Assembly: GCA_028710415.1 (NCBI GenBank)
Contig: JAQTUE010000017.1
Location: 62,001-126,000 of the forward strand
Source of the DNA: Paludibacter sp.
GTDB lineage: Bacteria; Bacteroidota; Bacteroidia; Bacteroidales; Paludibacteraceae
Direction: 5' to 3'
Length of the DNA: 64,000 nt
This document shows, in pieces, positions 26,903 through 37,000 of this stretch. Each line of letters opens with the position of its first letter. Within the stretch, counting starts at the first letter, position 1. The notes under the pieces were generated by a model. It saw only the letters and a program-made list of their open reading frames with translations. It did not search any database and was not told the origin of the DNA. The position numbers and the translations under genes are program-made.

Positions 26903-29900
26903 TTACTCTATAATAATCAGTTTATTATTCTTTGAGCTTAGATCCCCATCCGTCGTTTTTAGCTGTACCTGATAAAAGTAAATGCCCGCTTTTACTTTCC
27001 TCCCGCCTTCAGTGGATAAATCCCAGGTTAAGTGATCCATGGAAGCCTGGTTTAATGACCATACCTTGCGACCCGAGATATCAAATATTTCGACCGTGGC
27101 ACGGATAACAGATTCAGGCCTGCCATAATTTACGACAAAGGTGGTTTGATTTCTTGCCGGATTCGGATAATTGGATACTGACAATTCTCCCTGGGCTGAA
27201 ACATTAACAACATCAATCCCATTCGGTTGATTACCTCCTACAATGACATTCTCAAAATACCCCTGTGCTTCAGCATCCGTTGCAGCATCCTGCGCATAAT
27301 AATTCAGCCTTCCGGTACCAAAATCAGCATGAATGCCCCCGGGTAGCTGGAAAGATAAAACGTACTCACCATTCACTACCGGAACATCCCCTTCATACAA
27401 GGTATCGGGGCGGTCGGAAAAAGCATAGGGCAGTTCATAACTGCTTAGCTCCTTATGATTATCCAGGGTATTTATCCGTTGTTCCTTGTCAAACATCACA
27501 GCATGCAATGTCCCGTTGAAGCCGGTCACTTTATTCCCGTTTGCATCTGCTATATATCCACGAATGGTGTTAGCTGACGAAGCCCTCAACGTATCGGTTC
27601 CAAATACAGTGCTGTTATTTATTTTAGAAGTAATTACCTGATATTTTGTCGGGTAAGTAAGCCTGACAGCAGGGTCACCCATATAAATATAGGATAATTT
27701 ATTCAGTTCCTGCCCGAGAGCATTCTTGGTTGTTCTGATTACATCTCCTATGCGCTGCTGTTCATCATTTACTTTCATGAATAAGTTTTCATTGAATAAT
27801 TTATTCAATGAAAAATTCTGGGAAGAATAAACTGGACGTGACGCAGAAATAATACCAATTCCACCACCGATAGGATTTAGAATAACTTTTTCACCTCCTG
27901 AAACAGCTTGTACATCAAAATTCATAAAATCACATGTTGCAGCAAACCAGAACGCCAAATGGGGATTAACGATGGATTCAATATCAGAATTCAATATAAT
28001 TTTCTCATTCGCTAATCCTGTTGGAAATCCATGTCCGGTATAATTCAGAAAGAATAAACCGGATTGAATAGAATTCAACAAACGGGTTTTAGCCAGCGGA
28101 TAGCTCTCCCCACTGGTTGATACAACCTGTGGGTAAGCATCCATATAAATCTTATCAACCTGGAAACCACGGCCTGTCCTGGCCGTGATGGCGGCTACAC
28201 TATCAGCCTGCTTAATGTGTATATCAGAATCCCCATCATCAGCCAAAAAGCAGAGTTGATTTTTCCAGTTCCCCTTCGCGGTATTATTCATGTAACCGAT
28301 CGTTTTGTTGACTACATCGGTGGCCTGTTGAGTTGTCGTCACCGGAAAACGTCCTACACCAATATCCATTAGATTCGATGGGATTTGTACTCCTTCATTA
28401 TCGTCCAACATTGCAAAATAATCATCGGTAACATATGACAAGGTCGATACCAATGAATTATCAGCCTCGTAAGTGAGTACCAAATTATCTCCCGAGTCAG
28501 TCCTGATTTTCCTGTTATCATAACTTCCCCTGCCAAAAAGCAACAGGTATTTTGGCATTCCGGTTGTATTCGATGCAGATAAAGCTCGGTCATAGAGCAT
28601 TTTCATCACCCAGCGGTATGCAGTGGCATCCGGGGTCCCTGAAGAAAATTCGTTGTAAACCTGATCGGTAGTTACCACAGCAACTGTCATTTTATCTTTC
28701 TGCCTGTGAGCTTGTGCCAGCGTTTCTGCCTGGCTTACAAAATTGGGGTGTGTAATGATAACCATATCAGCCTGTGCCATACCGTGTAGATCCTGATTAG
28801 GAACATCCCCAACAATTTCAGGGGTTTGAAATGCCTGATAAACAGTAGGATCAAGTGCCACATAGCGGTTCACATCATTGGCCGAAGCAACGAAAGTCAT
28901 TTTTCCATCCACCGTTTCAGTCACCATCCGACTGACATTCAACGGATCGGTAATATCCCATATCTGAATATTCCCGTTCGCGGCACTGAGCATATACTTA
29001 TTGAATGTGCCTGTATTCAGGTAATCAACATTTTGGAAAGGCATAACAAATCCACTCATGGTAAGATAGCGGCGTGCGTTTACTTCCAGATAATTCAGAT
29101 ACCCAACTGAACCAGTAGGCTTGTCGTAGGCCAGGTTGAATGTGAAGGCATCACTCTGCGGAGTATAAGAATATATACCTGAAGTTTTTATGCCCATTTC
29201 GTAATAGTCTCCCAAAGTATTTCGCGGTACTGTAAGTGTTTTTGTCTGAACACCATTTAAACTTAAAGTAAAGTTGGGAGAGATACTGTAAGACCTGGAA
29301 GCTGCCACATCCAACCGGACTTTTGTTGAGTTGGTCAATACCGGATTCGGAAAGTTAAAAGACAAACCATACGAAGTAATTTCATTGAAAGTTTCCCCGT
29401 AAAACTCCTTTCCTGAATTGGATAAGTTGATCAGGTCCTTTTCATAAAGCTGATAATCGACAAATTCTTCAACAGGGTGAATTACAGGTGAAGCCGGTAA
29501 TACGCTGGTTTTGTCCATCATCTTTTTGCCTGTTCCTGCGTCGGAAGTAACAAAATAATACCCAAAATTGGAATAGGTATTGGTGGTATGGGTAAACATC
29601 AATTTTGTTGCATCATACGACCAACTGTTCGTACCTTGCGCATAAAACAGAATATAATCCCCCGCACCAAACACTCCATCTGTCCCTTTCTGCATGGAGA
29701 TAGCCAATTCTGGCAAATCATCCATCTTAGTACTCATAAAGTTCTGATCCAGTACGCCTCCCCCATATCCGAAGATACGGACATTTGATGGATCAACTCC
29801 CATCCCGGTCAAAGCCTCAAAGGTTAGATTATAAATCCCGCTGTCCTTTACTTTTATCTTTACAAATTTACCCTGTGCTAACACAGAATGGGCTGCATAG

Positions 29901-30379
29901 GTATGAAGTGCTGTACCGCTTACTTTTTGAGCAACAGGGCTTTTGGTAAGTTGCAGGTCAAACGACAGCAGTTTGAGTATCTTTCCTTCCTGGTTTACAA
30001 AAGGCAGGATACTCACATTCAGGATTCCGTTGGTGCCCTCCTTTAACAGGGTTACCTGGACCTGTACCTGTGCAGGAATTGAATTCACATCAAGTAGGGT
30101 GCTTTCTTCCTTGGTAAGGGCTCCATACACAGGATGAATCACCTCTGCCTGGGAGGATAAGTTCCGGTCATACTCCAATCGTTGATTAAAATACGGCAGG
30201 TGGTTTTCCGAAGGGTACTGAGCACCCTCAAACGACAGGACATTCAGGGATGCTGAACCTGCAACCCATTTCTCAATTCCTGTCCAGTGTAACTTGTACG
30301 AAGTAATTTCAGTGGTTTGTGCTTGTGCCAGGGAAACAAACAGTGAAACAAACAGCAAGAGAACAATCTTGTTTTTCAT
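26903..30379 (-). CDS. porU: PorU-like type IX secretion system sortase (C25 family)
   Basis: An 1158-residue protein with a signal peptide (cleavage near AQAQ). The centre carries a gingipain-like C25 peptidase domain with the catalytic His in NYTGHGFPTG (His783) and Cys in AATCDFMNFD (Cys816). Length and domain order match PorU, the surface sortase that removes the C-terminal signal of T9SS cargo and attaches the cargo to lipopolysaccharide. The C-terminus itself ends in a T9SS type A-like sorting domain (NYPNPARNQT, then GIYFYQVQL), which PorU family members keep. Cargo proteins with such tails are encoded in the window (PL9, CE8 and the protein at the right edge). No other Por gene is adjacent. 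Confidence 0.85.
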   Translation of the reverse strand: MKNKIVLLLFVSLFVSLAQAQTTEITSYKLHWTGIEKWVAGSASLNVLSFEGAQYPSENHLPYFNQRLEYDRNLSSQAEVIHPVYGALTKEESTLLDVNSIPAQVQVQVTLLKEGTNGILNVSILPFVNQEGKILKLLSFDLQLTKSPVAQKVSGTALHTYAAHSVLAQGKFVKIKVKDSGIYNLTFEALTGMGVDPSNVRIFGYGGGVLDQNFMSTKMDDLPELAISMQKGTDGVFGAGDYILFYAQGTNSWSYDATKLMFTHTTNTYSNFGYYFVTSDAGTGKKMMDKTSVLPASPVIHPVEEFVDYQLYEKDLINLSNSGKEFYGETFNEITSYGLSFNFPNPVLTNSTKVRLDVAASRSYSISPNFTLSLNGVQTKTLTVPRNTLGDYYEMGIKTSGIYSYTPQSDAFTFNLAYDKPTGSVGYLNYLEVNARRYLTMSGFVMPFQNVDYLNTGTFNKYMLSAANGNIQIWDITDPLNVSRMVTETVDGKMTFVASANDVNRYVALDPTVYQAFQTPEIVGDVPNQDLHGMAQADMVIITHPNFVSQAETLAQAHRQKDKMTVAVVTTDQVYNEFSSGTPDATAYRWVMKMLYDRALSASNTTGMPKYLLLFGRGSYDNRKIRTDSGDNLVLTYEADNSLVSTLSYVTDDYFAMLDDNEGVQIPSNLMDIGVGRFPVTTTQQATDVVNKTIGYMNNTAKGNWKNQLCFLADDGDSDIHIKQADSVAAITARTGRGFQVDKIYMDAYPQVVSTSGESYPLAKTRLLNSIQSGLFFLNYTGHGFPTGLANEKIILNSDIESIVNPHLAFWFAATCDFMNFDVQAVSGGEKVILNPIGGGIGIISASRPVYSSQNFSLNKLFNENLFMKVNDEQQRIGDVIRTTKNALGQELNKLSYIYMGDPAVRLTYPTKYQVITSKINNSTVFGTDTLRASSANTIRGYIADANGNKVTGFNGTLHAVMFDKEQRINTLDNHKELSSYELPYAFSDRPDTLYEGDVPVVNGEYVLSFQLPGGIHADFGTGRLNYYAQDAATDAEAQGYFENVIVGGNQPNGIDVVNVSAQGELSVSNYPNPARNQTTFVVNYGRPESVIRATVEIFDISGRKVWSLNQASMDHLTWDLSTEGGRKVKAGIYFYQVQLKTTDGDLSSKNNKLIIIE

Positions 30380-30567
30380 GCGACAAATACATTTTAGTTA
30401 GTTTTCTTAAACATAAAATGAATTAACGCAAATGTGACTTTATTATTATTTTAAATTAAAATAAACATGCAATAACTTAAAATAGAGTATGGTTTTTCTG
30501 TTTAAGGAAGGCAATATCCGGAAGGTAAGGTGATAACTAATTGCTTTCAAAGGATGGAATATTTAAC

Positions 30568-31080
30568 TCACGAAAGCACTTTCCACGCTTCCAATCGATT
30601 TTCACACTCAATCTTAGGAAGATTCAGACGTGGATTTACAACCTCCCTCAATTCTGTTAGTTTGTTTATGGCATTTTGAGGAGTAATGGTATTTTCGGCT
30701 ATCATTTTATCGAACACCCATAAATGGCCAAAGACGGCAATTGATTTTCTGGCAGCAAAGTTACGGAGGTTTTTGTCAGATGTCAAGATACAGCCTGATA
30801 CCTTTCCTGCACATACGATGGATGAACAATCCTGTTCAGACAATTGTCTTTTTTCAGCTTGTAGAATTACCATTTCCAACAGTTCAGCCCCTGTTAATTG
30901 TATGATGGTCAACGTCCCATTGAGGATATATAATTGGAGCTCATCCACTTGTGAGACGTGCAACTCATTCAGTATTAAATCTGTGGTATAGAATTTTAGG
31001 TGTAACGCAAAAAAGTGAGGCAACAAATGTAGCTTCACCAGATCAATAAGAATATTTGCATCAGTTACAACCAGAGTCAT
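30568..31080 (-). CDS. PIN-domain ribonuclease, probable toxin
   Basis: A 170-residue PIN fold. The acidic residues expected to bind the metal are visible: Asp7 in VVTDANILIDL, a mid-domain Glu in ILNELH, Asp in LSEQDCSSIVCA and Asp in LTSDKNLRN. PIN toxins cleave RNA in a magnesium-dependent way. It lies 97 bp downstream of an XRE-ImmA/IrrE gene on the same strand. Pairs of a PIN-like protein with an XRE-ImmA/IrrE protein occur as putative toxin-antitoxin modules, so that is the likely role. A DNA-repair or processing function cannot be excluded. Confidence 0.82.
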   Translation of the reverse strand: MTLVVTDANILIDLVKLHLLPHFFALHLKFYTTDLILNELHVSQVDELQLYILNGTLTIIQLTGAELLEMVILQAEKRQLSEQDCSSIVCAGKVSGCILTSDKNLRNFAARKSIAVFGHLWVFDKMIAENTITPQNAINKLTELREVVNPRLNLPKIECENRLEAWKVLS

Positions 31081-31177
31081 GTAAAGAATAAAATATCATA
31101 CATAACATTTTATAATTCCAAATAATCACTTGTCCTGCATCAGCGTCCAGTGTTTCTTTTACGGTTTGACGCGTTAC

Positions 31178-32239
31178 TTATACCTGAACAAATTCGTCCC
31201 TGAATGTGGCAAGTTTCTGATTGGCCAGATTCGCTGCCTTACTCATTGATATAAGTTCCTCGGAAGTTGCCCGGTACAACAACTGTTTAAAGCGGGTAGA
31301 TTGTTCCCTGCCAACATATTCTCCAAAACCAATTTCTTTTCTTCTGTTGCTATCTTTATTCAACCAAAACCTAAACCGAAGAAATCGTTCCTCAGTAATA
31401 ATTCCCAGGCTTTTAGCCCTTGCCATGACTGCCTGCATTGAAATACCGTAAGTTTCTTTAATGACTATCAATTCAGGAATGCTAATATCCTTACGGGACA
31501 ATCCAATTTCCTGTATAAACGTTTCCTTAGGCATCAACATAGCCCCTGCAAACCGGTGACAGAGTCTTTCCTTTTCCTTTTGGTCAATGCTTTCATCAAA
31601 TATAAGTAACAAATGGGCCAATTCATGCAACGCAGTAAGGCGTTTCCTGTCAACAGGGGAATTTTTATTTATGACTATTACCGGAATGTTGTTGTTTGCC
31701 CAGCCGGAAAGACCATCGAAAGATTCATTGTCATCAATCTCAATCACTTTAATTTCTTTATCTTCCAACAGTTCGACCACATTTGGCAAGGCATTAAACC
31801 CAAGTTTCCAATAATTCAACAACTGGTTTACTGCATTCTCAACATCCTCTCCATTTGAAATGAGTATCTCTTGCAAGGGATTAATGAACACGGTGGTAAG
31901 ATTCAGAAACTGCTCCAATTCAATATAATTTGATATGGAATCAGTGACCTTTTCTTTAATCGAATTAGCCTCTTTCACCAACAATTTACTTTTTTTTCTG
32001 AACTCTATATTTTCTATGCTTACCTCATACGGCCTAAAAAAATAATCCGTCTTCACCTTCAACGCAGTTGCCAGAGCCAGCAGCACCTTGCTATCGGGCA
32101 TCATCACTCCCATCTCATATTTTTTAATCGCATTATGGCTCACTATGCCGTCCATTTTATCGGACAACTCACGCAATGAGAAACCGGCTAAGTTCCTGGC
32201 TGACTTGATTCTTTTTGCTATAATATCTTTCATGCTCAT
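31178..32239 (-). CDS. XRE-family regulator fused to ImmA/IrrE metallopeptidase, probable antitoxin
   Basis: A 353-residue protein. Residues ~5-65 are an XRE helix-turn-helix (SARNLAGFSLRELSDKM, then NAIKKYEMG). After a helical linker comes a zinc-peptidase domain with LTALHELAHLLL (His205-Glu206-x-x-His209), typical of ImmA/IrrE. The first family member studied (ImmA of ICEBs1) cleaves a repressor. In toxin-antitoxin contexts the fusion is thought to bind its own promoter and control the toxin next door, here the PIN gene. The HExxH motif is complete, so proteolysis is possible. Confidence 0.87.
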   Translation of the reverse strand: MSMKDIIAKRIKSARNLAGFSLRELSDKMDGIVSHNAIKKYEMGVMMPDSKVLLALATALKVKTDYFFRPYEVSIENIEFRKKSKLLVKEANSIKEKVTDSISNYIELEQFLNLTTVFINPLQEILISNGEDVENAVNQLLNYWKLGFNALPNVVELLEDKEIKVIEIDDNESFDGLSGWANNNIPVIVINKNSPVDRKRLTALHELAHLLLIFDESIDQKEKERLCHRFAGAMLMPKETFIQEIGLSRKDISIPELIVIKETYGISMQAVMARAKSLGIITEERFLRFRFWLNKDSNRRKEIGFGEYVGREQSTRFKQLLYRATSEELISMSKAANLANQKLATFRDEFVQV

Positions 32240-32443
32240 CTGACTGATTGGTTTACAAAAATACTATATTTATTTAATATGTAAACCAATAATACGTTTT
32301 GAATGTTCGATATTTAAGATTAATTAAATTAATTGCTACTGGCATGCCTTATTTACAACAATATCAAGATATACAAATGATTGTGCCAACTGTTTGAAAT
32401 GAGAATTCAAATAGCAGGCATTCTTATAAAGAAATTAATTATG

Positions 32444-32698
32444 TTACTTTTTCACTAATGAGTGAATTTTTATAATTTCACCCTCAATGGAATAGATCAC
32501 TCTATCTTTCTTTGATAATTTTCGGGACCATTTACCCGACAATTCATGTTTTAAAGCTTCAGGACTTGCAAATCCTGAAAAAGGAGTTTCTTTAATACTT
32601 TCTAAAATTCGTGTTAGTCTGTTTTTAGAAGTATTTGAATGACTACGTTTTATGATTGATAAATCTTTCAGTGCTGTCGGTGAAAATTCTATTTCCAT
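32444..32698 (-). CDS. YoeB/Txe-like toxin
   Basis: An 84-residue RelE/ParE-fold protein. Its core PEALKHELSGKWSRKLSKKDRVIY matches YoeB, with the basic and arginine residues of the ribosome-dependent mRNA endonuclease. The C-terminus ends in HSLVKK and lacks the His-Tyr pair that closes YoeB and contributes to catalysis. Activity may therefore be altered or lost, or another residue may substitute. The antitoxin gene upstream overlaps it by 10 bp, so the two are translationally coupled. Confidence 0.85.
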   Translation of the reverse strand: MEIEFSPTALKDLSIIKRSHSNTSKNRLTRILESIKETPFSGFASPEALKHELSGKWSRKLSKKDRVIYSIEGEIIKIHSLVKK

Positions 32699-32922
32699 AA
32701 ATCTTCAATGTCGATCTTTTTACCTTTTCCTTCTGCAAATTCTTTTTCGCTTTTTCTTATTTTTGCTACAAATTCAGGATCATAAGGTGATACTTGGTCC
32801 TCTAAGCCTAATTCTTTGAAAATAGGATTTAAAAGATGGCCGTATTTTTTTAAATCAATACGTGCATACCGTGCATTTCCCTGCTTGTCCTTTTCTATTG
32901 TTATTCCTGCTATGCGTGCCAT
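32689..32922 (-). CDS. Antitoxin of the YoeB-like toxin
   Basis: A 77-residue protein with a beta-strand-rich N-terminus (ARIAGITIEKDKQGNARYARI) and an acidic, helical C-terminus ending in KKIDIEDLWK. This is the usual plan of an antitoxin that binds DNA at one end and the toxin at the other. It directly precedes and overlaps the toxin gene. A TTG start 27 bp upstream is possible but falls on the last base of the -7 promoter box TATATTTG, so the ATG was chosen. No established family name is assigned. Confidence 0.75.
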   Translation of the reverse strand: MARIAGITIEKDKQGNARYARIDLKKYGHLLNPIFKELGLEDQVSPYDPEFVAKIRKSEKEFAEGKGKKIDIEDLWK

Positions 32923-32948
32923 ACCCGTGAGTTTTAATTGATAATACA

Positions 32949-32956
32949 AATATACA
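32949..32956 (-). promoter_or_regulatory. Probable -7 promoter element of the toxin-antitoxin operon
   Basis: On the minus strand TATATTTG fits TAnnTTTG exactly and ends about 26 bp before the antitoxin ATG. It overlaps the alternative TTG start, arguing against that start. Confidence 0.5.
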
Positions 32957-33064
32957 TCTTTCGTTTTGTATTGATACCTGAATTCTTTTAAATATCAAAC
33001 AATAAGACTGTTAGAGCTTAAATTGTTGTGTTTATTTCAACACATTCGTTACAAGGTGTTTGCT

Positions 33065-33379
33065 TCATAGTTCAATCCCTTCATTCATTACGTTTATGTA
33101 AAATGGGGTCTTAAACGGACGGTTTTCCCATTCCTTTTTTGACACAACCATAGGACTGATAAGAACTCCTGTTTTAAGTTCCAGTTCATAAATCGGATAC
33201 ATTATTTTTGTTTCGTCTTCCAGTGTCACCTTGTCTGAATCCACTAAAATCAACAAGTCAATATCGCTATCCTTACCCGCATCACCACGCGCCTCTGAGC
33301 CATAAAGTATTACTTTGGCACTAGGTGCTTCCTTGTGAATTATTTCGCGAAGACGGCTTACAATTTCTGGTCGTCTCAT
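33065..33379 (-). CDS. MNT-type minimal nucleotidyltransferase
   Basis: A 104-residue protein with the pol-beta nucleotidyltransferase signature: Gly27-Ser28, ten residues, Asp39-x-Asp41 (GSEARGDAGKDSDIDLLI). In MNT-HEPN toxin-antitoxin pairs this protein inactivates the HEPN ribonuclease by adding nucleotides to a tyrosine. No HEPN gene is found on either side, only 115-140 bp to neighbours without such a frame. It is therefore an orphan, either a leftover antitoxin or a stand-alone enzyme. It lies in the same toxin-antitoxin island as the PIN and YoeB-like genes. Confidence 0.82.
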   Translation of the reverse strand: MRRPEIVSRLREIIHKEAPSAKVILYGSEARGDAGKDSDIDLLILVDSDKVTLEDETKIMYPIYELELKTGVLISPMVVSKKEWENRPFKTPFYINVMNEGIEL

Positions 33380-34080
33380 GGTGAATTTCTCTTTTCATTT
33401 ATAAAACCATTAAAAATAACGTTTCTTTTTCAATAAAGTTACGCCATATTCTTTTTTTCTTAAAATCCTCTGACTTTCGGTTATGCCTTTTTTTAACTTC
33501 GCATTGTTAGTGAGATTATCAATCCTGATTTTTTGTATTCTTGAGATTTTCAATCTGTTAGCCTGTTTTAGAATGAACCAAACATTCAAACTCTTTTTTG
33601 ATAATTACAAAATATCATGTAATTATTTTAAATACCCGAAAATATTTTCTGAATACTCACAATAATCTATCTCACAGCCAACACTTTTCCACACCCTGTA
33701 AACTGATTTTCCAGCGTTTTACCCTTAAAACCCACTTGCTCAAATCCCATATTCTGCTGTAGTTTGCATGCTGATTTCAACTAGTATCCACCCATTCTGC
33801 ATTCGTTCTCTCTATGGTGAGTATTTAGAGGGGGTTTCGAGGGAGTTTCCTGGGGGTTTCGAGGGCTAGGACCCTCGGAACCCCCAGCCAACCCCCAGCC
33901 AACCCCCAGGCAACCCCCTCGCAACCCTGAACGAGTGAAGACCGGAATCAAGCCAACTTGAGAATACTCCCCGCATGTCTTTTTGGAACAGAAACAAGCG
34001 ATACGAAAGTACGAATGCACAAAAAAGAGGTTGCCTCCGGACCCGGGGACAACCTCTCTTCAACAAGAGAATCACAAATT
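33380..34080. other. Intergenic region, mostly featureless, with a GGGGGTT repeat
   Basis: No convincing gene. Around 33830-33925 a G/C-skewed run of CCCCCAGCCAA-type units and GGGGGTTTCGAGGG occurs. Small frames on both strands cross it but lack any family feature. The rest is AT-rich. Confidence 0.6.
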
Positions 34081-37000
34081 CTATTTCGTTACTTTCGACA
34101 GGCTGGTTTGACCTTTGACGCTGACTTTCACGATGTAAATACCGGCAGGAATTCCGGAAACATCCAGTATAGAAGTGTTATTGCCAATGAGCAACAATTT
34201 ACCCTGTACATTATACACTTTTGCATTATCGGCCGTTTCACCAAGATGAATCAGGTTATTGGCACAATAAATTCGGTGCAATCCTTCTGAACCATTATTC
34301 AAGCCTGTACCTATCGAGAAGGTGGCAACAAAAGCAGTGGCAGCATTTGGAATGTAATTGGCACCGCTGATGATGGAAATATTATTTGCTGTAAGACCGC
34401 TCGATTCCAACTGGTAACCACTATCTGGAGTAGCTGTCACAGTCAGGCTTGCTCCGACAGGAACAATATCACCACTGATGACATTGGTACTGCAATTGAC
34501 AACCGACAATTTACCATTTACAGGTGTCGTAACTGTCACAGGAACAAATACATCCGAAACCAGGACAGGCGACGGCAACCAATTGTACGAGAAAGCAGTA
34601 TTTGTGTTTTTAGAGAAGATATTACTGATGGTATAGTTGAGTGCCTGTGCATCCGACAATTGAATGCCAGGGAAGTCCACATTGGTTGCACGGCCGGTGG
34701 TGGCTGAGCCGGGACCGGTACACTGGTATTCAGCAAAGACCGGGCTTAATCCGGTAGACATTGAGGTCCATCCTGCTGTATTGAGGGTTGCAGGTTCTAC
34801 ACATTTAATGTAGGCCACTTTTGGGTTGTTCTGCCATGGACGACCAAGATAGAAACTGACCATTGCTTTATTATCAAACCCAACCGTACCTGCGGGCAAA
34901 GAAGTCAAAGTACAGTTCAGGAACACATACCCAAAAGCAGATGCTGCATCAGTATTCGGGGCACAATTCACGCCGCCTTCCCTGTTGACATAAGTTGTAC
35001 AGCTATCCAACACCATAACGCCATTTCCGAAAATAAAGTCAACACTTCCGGCAATATAGCATTTTTTCATGTAAATCCGACCATTGCTGTTGGTATAATA
35101 GGTATCCTGATAACCCAGCAACTTACAGTTATAATACTGTTGGCGGTCACCTTTGGTACGCAATGCCACTGCCTGGTCGCCACCGCTTGAATATGTGTTG
35201 GTTCCTGTATTTTTAATTGTATTCCTGAAAGTGATGTTCTGTGCATAAAAATCGCTGGCATCAATGGCCACACTATACGAGTTATTCGTGCCGAATGTAC
35301 CGCCACCACTTGGTTTGCCGGCATAATCATCAAAAGTAACAATACAGGAATCGACATTTTGACCGATTAAAGCTACATTTGGTTTCGTAGCTGCAAGCAG
35401 GCATTTTTCATAATACGTTCCATTTTTCACGTAAATAATCCAACGTCCGGTATAATTATCGGGAACAGCCGTAAATGCCGCCTGAATGGAGCTATAATCG
35501 CTGCAACCATCCTTTCCGACCGTCTTAACAACATCTGCAGCTACTGCCTGGGTGGTAAAGGTAACCACAGGGCCATAACCGGTGCCGGTGCTGTTTGTGG
35601 CATAGGCTGAAACATAATAGGTTGTGGATGGCACCAATTGACTCAAAGAACCTGTATAGGCGCCTATTCCACTTCCATTGGTACAAATTGAATCGGCAAT
35701 GGTTGGGATGGCATTGACCCGGCTCCAGCAAATACCGCGAACAGTCACTGATGAGCCTCCCCAATCAGTCACTGCACCGCCACCAGATGCTGTTTTAGCA
35801 AGTATCGAGGATATTGCTGTCGTTGTTAATACCGGGGTTGTCAGGGCAGCCATGGTGTTGAATGTAACGACAGTGCCATAACTTGTACCGGCAGAATTCA
35901 CTGCATAGGCACAGGCATAGTAGGTTGTTCCTGCTGTGAGTCCTGTAAGTTGTGTGGAAAATGAACCTGAACCCGATCCTGTCTGAATTTTTGTATCGGC
36001 AATCGTAGGGGTTGTGTTAGTTGAACTGTAAACGATACCCCGGTCGGTCACAGCAGCACCGCCATCAGAAGAAATGGTCCCTCCTGTAGATACAAAAGTA
36101 GTGGAGATACCCGTTACAGCTGCCGTGGAAATGGTTGGAGGATCGGAAGTGACCCCGGTAACCTTTCCGCAAACTGAAATACTATCCAGCCCTACCAGTT
36201 TCCACTGGTCACCCGAAGTACTCAGATGGTAAGGATAAAACCTTAGATACATGGTTTCCCCGCTATTAAAAGTATTGTTGGAAGTCAGTGGAGTCAGTGT
36301 TTTTGTAAATGCTCCATTACTAACGGCTACATCCGGTCCAAGCTGGGTACCGGTTGACAAAGTAAATGCTGGGTCTTTTGAATAAAAAACCGACACTTTA
36401 AAATCAGTGGTAGCAAATGCTGCCAATTTGAATTTCACACTATCCACGACCAATACACCCCCTGATTTTGGGGAAGCAGCAAACTGGATGTACCTGCCTT
36501 CTGCCGGGGCAGTTTCGGCTTGCCATACAGTACCGGTATAGATGGACTGTCCACCCACGGGAGTATAGGAAAGGTTGCCATAATTAATCAGGTTACTCAG
36601 GGCAGTTGTTCCGGCTAACATGGTACCGGTTACAACACTTGATGTGATATTCGAAATACAAGGCCAAACAATGGATGATGAGACTGGTACAGGATCGGTT
36701 GATCCGCCAATAGCCATATTAAGGAGTGTAATATATTTTCCGGTAATAGCTGCAGCCGATGAATTCCAGGCATAAACCCTGACATATATGGTTTGGCCTG
36801 GATTAAGTACGATACCCAGTGCTGAATATTTAAACCGGGAATAGATTGTATTTCCCAAAAGCGTATTTGAGCCTAACTGGGTAGAGGTAACAAATGTTGG
36901 GTCGGTAGAATAATAGACACTGGCTTTTAAAACTGAAGTTCCACCTGAAGTACCTATAGTCACTGAAATGGTATCAACGGTGAGTATACTCCCGGCTTTA

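Noticed and set aside
26769-26972. Leucine/serine-rich 67-codon frame
   Set aside because: It is the translation of a 7-bp tandem repeat.
33483-33665. 60-codon frame downstream of the MNT gene's start, considered as a HEPN partner
   Set aside because: Wrong strand, too short for a HEPN domain and without the R-x4-6-H motif.
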